A stretch of 64,000 bases of DNA from Sepiola atlantica (lineage: Eukaryota > Mollusca > Cephalopoda > Sepiida > Sepiolidae), in NCBI GenBank assembly GCA_963556195.1, contig OY744528.1, positions 56,700,869-56,764,868 of the forward strand. The letters run 5' to 3'. Below the pieces are notes generated by a model. It saw only the letters and a list, made by a program, of their open reading frames with translations. It was not told where the DNA came from and searched no databases. Both the position numbers and the translations under genes were made by a program. Every line of letters begins with the position of its first letter. Position 1 is the first letter of the stretch. Positions 57,951-64,000 of this stretch are shown here, in pieces.

Positions 57951-59707
57951 TTGTTTTGAAGTCAAGATATTTCTCAGTGTTCGGGGAGAGTGGAACATTA
58001 ATTAGGATGAGGGGCTGAAGAGATTGAGGCGTCGGGGAAAATTTTAGGGGGCAAGCCAAATTTTTTTTTTTTTTGTTTTGAACTCAAAATATTTCTCAGG
58101 GTTGGGGGAGAGTGAAAACTTATTTGGGATAGGGGGCTAGAGAGATTGAGTGGCTGGGGAAAGTTTAGGGGTCAGGCCGAACTTTTTAGGGGTCAGGCCA
58201 ACATTTTTTGTTTTTGTTTTGAACTCAAAATATTTCCCATGGTGAAAAATTAGTTCAGATACGGGACTGGAGAGATTGAGGGGTCAAGCCGAACTTTTTA
58301 GGTGTCAGGCCAAATTTTTTTCTAGTTTTTGTTTTGAACCCAAAATATTTCCCAGGGTTGGGGAGAGTGAAAAATTAGTTGGGATGCTGGGTCAGGGAAA
58401 ATTTTAGGAGTCAGGCCAGACTTTTTAGGGATCTGGCCAAATTTTGTTTTTTTTTTTTTGTTTTGAAGTCAAAATATTTCTCAGTGTTGGAGGAGAGTGG
58501 AACATTAATTGGGATGGGGGGCTGGAGAGATTAGGGGTCGGGAAAATTTTTAGGGGTCTGGCCAATTTTTTTTTTTTTTTTTGAACTTAAAATATTTCTC
58601 AGGGTTTTGGGAGAGTGAAAAATAAGTTGGGGGCTGCAGACATTAGGGGGTCGGGGAAAATTTCAGGGGTCAGGCCAAATTTTTTAGTGATCATGCCAAA
58701 TTTTTTTTTTTTTCTTTGAACTTAAAATAGGGCTCAGAGTTGTGGGTGAGTGAAAAAAAGGTCGGGGGGCTATAGAGATTAGGGGGGGGAATTTTAGGAG
58801 TCGGGCCCAATTTTTTTTTTTTTTTGGTAACTTAAAATATTTCTCAGGGTTGTGGGAGAGTGAAAAAAAGTTGAGGGGTGCTTTGGAGAGATTAGGGGCT
58901 GGGCCAAATCTTTTAGGGGTGTGGCCAAAGTTTTTTTTTTTTTTTAAACTTAAAATATTACTCGGTCGTGGAATAGTGAAAAAAAAGTTTGGCAGGCGGT
59001 CTGGAGATGTTGGGTCTCGGGGAAATTTTTAGGGGTCAGGACAATCTTTTTATGGGGTCAAGCCAAATTTTTTTATTTTTTGAACTAAAAATATTTTTCA
59101 GCGTTGGGAGAGAGTAAAACTAAGTTAGGGGGTGGACTGGAGAGATTGGGGTGTCTGGGAAATTTTTAGGGGTTAGGACAAACTTTTTAGGGGTCGGGTC
59201 AAATTTGTAATTTTTTTTGAACTAAAAATACTTCTCAGCGTTGGGAGAGAGTAAAAAAAAAAGTATGGGGGGGGGGGATTTTTAGGGGTCAGGACAAACT
59301 TTTTAGGGGTCGGGTCAAATTTTTCTTTTTTTTTCATTTTTTGAACAAAAAATATTTCTCATGCTTGGGAGAGAGTAAAAAAAAAAGTTGTGGGGTAGCC
59401 TGGAGAGAATTGGGGGGTCGGGGATATTTTTAGGGGTCAGGACAAACTTTTTAGGAGTCGGGCCAAATTTTTTTATTTTTTGAACTAAAAAAATTTCTCA
59501 GGGTTAGGAGAGAGAAAAAAAAGTGGCGGGGCCTGGAGGGGTTGGGAGGCGTGGAAATTTTTAGGGGTCAGGACAAACTTTTTAGGGGTCGTGCCAAATT
59601 TTTTTCTTTTTCCTTTTTTGAACTGAAAATATTTCTCAGGGTTGGGAGAGAGTAACAACAAAAGTTGGGGAGGGCCTGGAGAGATTGGGGAGTCGGCGAA
59701 ATTTTTA

Positions 59708-61690
59708 GCGGCGATATGAACGTATGTAGCATTCGCACCAGGGCGGCGATAGGTACCTATTTAGAATTCGCACCGCGGCAGCAATAGGTACGTATTTAGC
59801 ATTCAGCAGTGGCGATAGGAACGTATATAGCATGTGCACATGGGCGGCAATAAATACGTATATAGCATGCGCATCGGGAGTGTAAAAAAAATTGGAGGGA
59901 GGCAAAAAATTTTGTTTTTCTTTCATCTTTTTCATTGAAAATATTTATATGTATGGGGGAGGATGAAAAAAAAAAATTTCCGGGGGGGAAGGGGGCTAAA
60001 AAAAATTTTTTTTTCTTTTTTAAACTAAAAATATTTCTATGTATGGGGGGGGGGACATAAAATTTTGGGGGGGGTCAAAAATTTTTCTTTTTTTTCCTTT
60101 AAGTTAAAAATATTTCTAAGTATGTGGGAGGATAGAAAAAAAATTTTCTTGTGGGGAGGCAAAAAAATGTATTTTTTTCTGTTTTTAACTAAAAATATTT
60201 ATATTTATGATAGTGACAATACATGAATGAACACTTTTGTTTTTCTAACACGACAGGGGCGCATTAATATGAGTTCTTACATATGCGAACTGGGCTGGAG
60301 ATTGGTACATATATAGTATGTGTACCCTTGCAGAGATAGGTAAGTATGTAGTATGCGCACCAGAGTCGCGATAGGTACGAATATAGTATGCACACCGGGC
60401 CGGCGATAGGTTTATATATAGTATGTGCACCGGGTTGGAAATAAGTACGTATATAGTAGTGCATAGGGGTGGCGATAGCTACGTATTTAGCATTCGCACC
60501 GGGGTTGCAATAGGTACGTATTCAGCAATCGCACCGGGGCGGTGATATGTACATATTTAGTATCCGCACTGGGGCAGTGATAGGTACATATGGTGTATGC
60601 ACACAGGGGCGGCAATATGTACGTATTTAGTATTCACCCCTGGGCGGAGATAGGTACTTATTTAGCATTCAGCGGTGGCGATAGGTACGTATATAGTATG
60701 CGCACCGGGGCGGTGATAGGTATGTATTTAGCATGCGTACTGGGGCAGCGATCGGTTCATATATAGAACGCGCACCGGGCGGCAATAGGTACGTATATAG
60801 CACGCACACCGGGGTGGCGAAAGGTACGTGTTTAGCATTCACACCGGGGCGACGATAGGTATGTATTTAGCATTTACACCGGGGCGGCGATAGGTGTGTA
60901 TTTAGCATTCACACCGGGGCGGCTATAGGTACGTATTTAGCATTCACACCGGGACGGCGATAGGTACATATTTAGCATTCACACCGGGGCGACGATAGGT
61001 ATGTATTTAGCATTCACACCGGGACAGCGATAGGTATGTATTTAGCATTCGCACCGGGGTGGCAATATGTACGTATTTAGCTTCCGCACCGGGGCGGCGA
61101 TAGGTATGTATCTAGCATTCGCACCGGGGCGGCGATATGTATGTATTTAGCTTCCACACCGGGACAGCGATAGGTACTTATTCAGAATTCAGGGGTGGCG
61201 ATAGCTACGTATATAGCATGTACACATGGGCAGCAATAAGTACGTACATAGCATGCGCTAGGCGGCGGTAATCAGTACATATATAGCACGCGCACCGGGG
61301 CGGCGATAGGTACGTATATAGCACGTGCACCGGAACGGTGAAAGGTATTTATTTCGCATTCGCACCGGGGTGGTGATAGGTACGTATTTAGCATTCGCAC
61401 CAGGGCGGCTATAGGTACATATTTAGCATTCGCACCAGGGCTGCGATGGGTATGTATTTAGCATTCGCACCAAAGTGGCAATATGTACATATTAATTATT
61501 CGCACTAGGGCAGCGATAGGTACTTATGTAGCATGCACACAGGGGCGCAATAGGTACGTATTTAGCATTCACACCGGGGCGGCGATAGGTACGTAAATAG
61601 TATCTGCACTGGGGCGGCGATAGGTACGTATATAGTATGCGCACCGGGGTGATGATAGATACGTATATAGTATGAACACAGGGGCGGAGA
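59708..61690 (+). repeat. 35-bp tandem array, interrupted
   Basis: The unit is ataggtacgtatttagcatt then cgcaccggggcggcg, 35 bp. It is present at 59708-59878 (five units) and about 60290-61690 (about 40 units). The interruption 59879-60289 consists of degenerate, A/T- and G-rich blocks (aactaaaaatatttctatgt, atgggggggg) that look like decayed units of the neighbouring array. Variants of the central part alternate atttagcatt and atatagtatg or atatagcacg. No spacer-repeat structure is present. Confidence 0.93.
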
Positions 61691-61962
61691 TAGAGGTGGT
61701 ACTTTTTATAGAAATATGTCATACTATTGCCCTGGGCAACGTAGGAGAAATGGTGGGGAAGAAACAGCTTTCACAAAAGGCAAAATTAGAAAGTAGCGGT
61801 GAAATGGGGCGACCAGGGAAGAGAAAGGTAGAAAGATAAAGAGACGGCTATAGAGAAAGGGGGGGGAGAAATAGAAGTTTGTATATAAAGATGTTACACA
61901 CATGATTTTTCTTCAATTATATGTTTTTATGACCCCGAGCAATGCCGGGTAGCCCAGCTAGT
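61691..61962 (+). mobile_element. Candidate Helitron-like 3' terminus right of the arrays
   Basis: After the last 35-bp unit, about 270 bp of unique sequence ends in gaccccgagcaatgccgggt, agccca, then gCTAG (61958-61962) and TATAATATA. This resembles the CTAG ends at 24158 and 37185. The stem is short (cccg ... cggg), so the call is weak. If right, the tandem arrays may lie inside a Helitron-like element, but no 5' TC end was found. Confidence 0.3.
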
Positions 61963-62260
61963 ATAATATAAACCTGAAATTGATATCGTCAGTTGACTAG
62001 GGATTTGGACCCAAGTAAACCACCCCATCAAATTTCTGTGCATTTCTCCACTCATTCACAATAAAAAATGATATCATTTTTTTTATACATCAGAGTTATC
62101 GTCATTCTTTTGAGCACAGAAGAAATACAAATAAGCCTTTAGTGTTTATACACTAAAGGCTTATTTTGCTTAATGATTAATCCGACAAGGTTCATAGTAA
62201 ATATTAGACTGAAATTTCAAAGTTTCCTTTTGTAGTGATTTTTCTTTTTTCTATTTGCAG
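61963..62260 (+). other. RAD50 intron upstream of exon E, with a 17-bp hairpin
   Basis: 62129-62145 pairs perfectly with 62150-62166, loop ttat (stem aataagcctttagtgt plus one pair). The hairpin ends 94 bp before the exon E acceptor. The polypyrimidine tract ttttctttttt, then ctatttgcag, precedes 62261. Confidence 0.75.
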
Positions 62261-62400
62261 ATATTGAAACAATTGAGATCAGATCTGATGAAGACGAGAG
62301 TGCACTTATGAAACGTCGTCGTAGTTATAATTATCGTGTTGTAATGATTAAAGGAGATGTAGCTCTGGATATGAGAGGTCGTTGCAGTGCTGGACAAAAG
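62261..62400 (+). CDS. RAD50: RAD50 exon E (C-terminal ATPase lobe with ABC signature motif)
   Basis: This 140-nt exon finishes the Asp codon begun in exon D and encodes [18 protein letters not shown], then [23 protein letters not shown] and CSAGQK. The last residues are the ABC signature (C-loop), whose Ser contacts the gamma phosphate of ATP bound by the partner RAD50 lobe. Human RAD50 has the same RCSAGQK at about residues 1200-1206. The exon is one residue shorter than human in the variable linker after IRSD. The acceptor is TTCTATTTGCAG and the donor GTATAAAC. The phase is 1 in and 0 out. Walker B (DEPTTNLD in the family) should be in the next exons, and no such sequence appears before 64000. 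Confidence 0.97.
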
Positions 62401-64000
62401 GTATAAACAACAGTTATTTAATCAACGTCATGAAATTGTAACAACATTGAACTTTTTTAATGTTAACAGTAAACACTCAACTTACATAACTGCACTCTTT
62501 TACATGTTCTGGTGTGATTTCACTTTAAACTATTCATTTACAACTAAGCTAAAAAAAATTCTAATCTTGCCATGGTCATATGTTTAATTATCCAATCAAT
62601 ATCCTGTAAATTTTTCTATTTGCACACGTTTCTAATACTAGTAATTCTAACAACAAAAAAATGACTAATGCAGACATCAAGCCCTAACTTTAACACAGAT
62701 GAAAAACTTTACCGTAACCCAATAAAAAGAATAAAACATTCCCTTCATTAGCCCCAACACTAATCCTAAGTCTGAAGTGGTGAAGTCCAGGTTTGAAAAA
62801 AAATACTAGCTACGGCAGTCAGAAAAGAAATTGTATTATGTTTATTTATATTTATTAGCTTTATTTTAAATCTAATTGAATCATTAAAAATATTTTCATC
62901 CATTATAAAATACCTCAAATGATTGTTACCCCCAATCTTCTTTTCATCTCTCAACAATGTCACAACTATTCATCAGATCTTTATGAACATTTTGGAAGTC
63001 ATCCAGATCTCAAAAGATATTTAAGAATTTTTTACAGACTTTTTCAACATATTCTTCCACAATTTGGCTGATATATCTGGAAAAAATGAGATTAAAAAAA
63101 ACAAGTTTAGAGATGAAAAGGTGTGATGTACGACACGTAAAGCCTCTTGTGGATATGTCGTCTTGTACGTATATCTAAAACTTCTATTTTAAACTTAACT
63201 GTGAAAGACCAAAAGACAGATAGATGGACTGGACGTTTTTTAGCGGTATTCTGCTTTTTTGTCATCCAGAAAAAAACGGATTTCTGCTTAAATCACTGCT
63301 TGGTAGAAATCTTCTTTTTTTTTCTTTTCTTTTTTTTTAAGAAAAAGCTTATCGTTAAAGAAAAACTACATCATTAGAGCCCTATTTTCTTACTTTTTTA
63401 TTTGTCTAGATTTTCTCTTTCCTCCTCTCTTTCGCTTTATCTTTCTTTCTCTTTTCCTGTTTTTCTCTCTTTCTCTTCCTCTCTCTGCCTTGCCTTTCTT
63501 TAAACACTTATGACAGTTTACGAAAACTGAAAAGTTAATTTTGCCATGGAAGCTAACACTTCAAATGATATGGGTAGAGGAATTAGATGACTTCTGTTTG
63601 ATCAAAAGATATGCGCACTGGTATCTTTCTCTTAATTTTGACTTTCTCAATTGAAACTGATTTCAGTTGTTTTTTTATACTAGAAGCAAAGTGTAGTGTC
63701 TGTTCTGATACTACACTTCATCTTTTCTGTCCTTTATCGGTGAGGGAGAGATCCTTCTAGAGTGAGGCCATTTAAATTTATGTCCCTTTTTGTGGAACTG
63801 CATTTTCCTCATATTAAATACTGACTTTGTGTCTAATTCTGCCCTCATGGGGAGACGAGTAAATAGACTATAAATGGAGCTAAATTGTGACAAATAGATG
63901 CAGTTGTAAATAACAAATTTTGATAAGATTGGTTAAAAAAGGTTTCTATTTTTAATGCTAATGGCGATCCCACCCCACTCTCACATACACATAGGCCTCC
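62401..64000. other. RAD50 intron after exon E, to window end
   Basis: No RAD50 Walker B exon or other gene is seen. 63415-63610 is a copy of the dispersed repeat at 19210-19410. Poly-T and pyrimidine-rich runs at 63305-63340 and 63400-63500. A short hairpin at about 63689-63716 (agtgtagt ... actacact). Confidence 0.6.

Larger units (their letters stand above)
46577..59707 (+). repeat. Large G-rich tandem array, about 13.1 kb, unit about 105-148 bp
   Basis: Roughly 90-100 units. A full unit reads: ggttgggggagagtgaaaaa, ttagttgggatggggggctg, gagagattgaggggtcgggg, aaaattttaggggtcaggcc, gaactttttaggggtcaggc, caaa then a T-run, then ttttgaactcaaaatatttc, tcag. Early spacings between successive tcaaaatattt landmarks are 148, 146 and 139 bp. 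Shorter units lack the second ggggtcaggcc line. The right end (58600-59700) decays, and C-terminal units become A-rich. Peptides such as GVRPNFLGVRPNF or the reverse FGLTPKKFGLTPK are translation artefacts of the repeat. Confidence 0.97.
1..64000 (+). other. RAD50: RAD50 gene body, partial (introns plus five internal exons)
   Basis: Five exons on the + strand are collinear with vertebrate RAD50 and all splice phases agree: 174, 126, 53, 86 and 140 nt, 579 nt in all, 193 codons without a stop. Introns between them are 8569, 19131, 2518 and 21796 bp. The segment before 9808 and the segment after 62400 must also be intron, because the first exon starts at an acceptor and the last ends at a donor. 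The N-terminal ATPase half, the zinc hook and the C-terminal Walker B/D-loop exons are outside the window. No promoter, start codon or polyadenylation signal of this gene is present. Every other coding-like stretch in the window is a mobile-element fossil or a tandem-repeat artefact. Confidence 0.93.

Noticed and set aside
59708..61690. CRISPR-like regular array
   Set aside because: The 35-bp units are contiguous with no unique spacers, no cas genes are present and the locus is inside an animal gene.

Overview
This window is animal nuclear DNA. It holds the 3' half, but not the end, of one host gene on the + strand: RAD50, the coiled-coil ABC ATPase of the MRE11-RAD50-NBS1 DNA double-strand-break repair complex. 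Five consecutive exons (9808-9981, 18551-18676, 37808-37860, 40379-40464, 62261-62400) join in frame through canonical GT-AG introns. They give 193 codons, matching roughly residues 1014-1206 of the 1312-residue human protein and ending in the ABC signature CSAGQK. Walker A (upstream) and Walker B/D-loop (downstream) lie outside the window. No other host gene is supported. The introns are 8.6, 19.1, 2.5 and 21.8 kb, and everything else in the window is intronic.

The host is probably a lophotrochozoan, most likely a mollusc and perhaps a cephalopod. The reasons are large repeat-choked AT-rich introns, Jockey-type and RTE-type LINEs, tRNA-like SINE pieces, Helitron-like termini and a RAD50 close to but distinct from vertebrate RAD50. 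This assignment is inference.

Layout. 0-5.5 kb: LINE debris, a Jockey-like LINE on the minus strand (598-4240), a 9 x 30 bp satellite and an RTE tail. 5.9-8.7 kb: two adjacent Helitron-like elements on the minus strand, the first carrying a nested insertion with a 127-bp tandem array, then a transposase-like fossil. 9.8 kb: first RAD50 exon. 10.7-11.3 kb: a 162-bp repeat ending in a hairpin. 12.3-16.1 kb: a second, + strand copy of the Jockey-like LINE, inserted into a dispersed repeat (family S here) and containing an internal duplication of its reverse-transcriptase region. 16.6-17.8 kb: two near-identical RTE tails. 18.55 kb: second RAD50 exon. 20.1-30.7 kb: a layered inverted repeat (family R) holding two copies of a palindromic foldback element, a dead Ty3/gypsy LTR retrotransposon and a Helitron-like insertion inside one of its LTRs. 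31.4-32.1 kb: another foldback. 34.1-37.2 kb: a probable Helitron-like element. 37.8 and 40.4 kb: third and fourth RAD50 exons, separated by an insertion with an unusually long 107-bp flanking duplication. 41.6-44.6 kb: a decayed DNA-transposon protein on the minus strand. 46.6-61.7 kb: two abutting tandem arrays, about 13 kb of G-rich units of roughly 140 bp with higher-order structure and about 2 kb of 35-bp units. 62.3 kb: fifth RAD50 exon, then intron to the window end.

I found no operon, CRISPR, prophage or new enzymatic system. The notable content is structural: how many independent insertions and tandem arrays one RAD50 gene tolerates in its introns, and several datable nested events.
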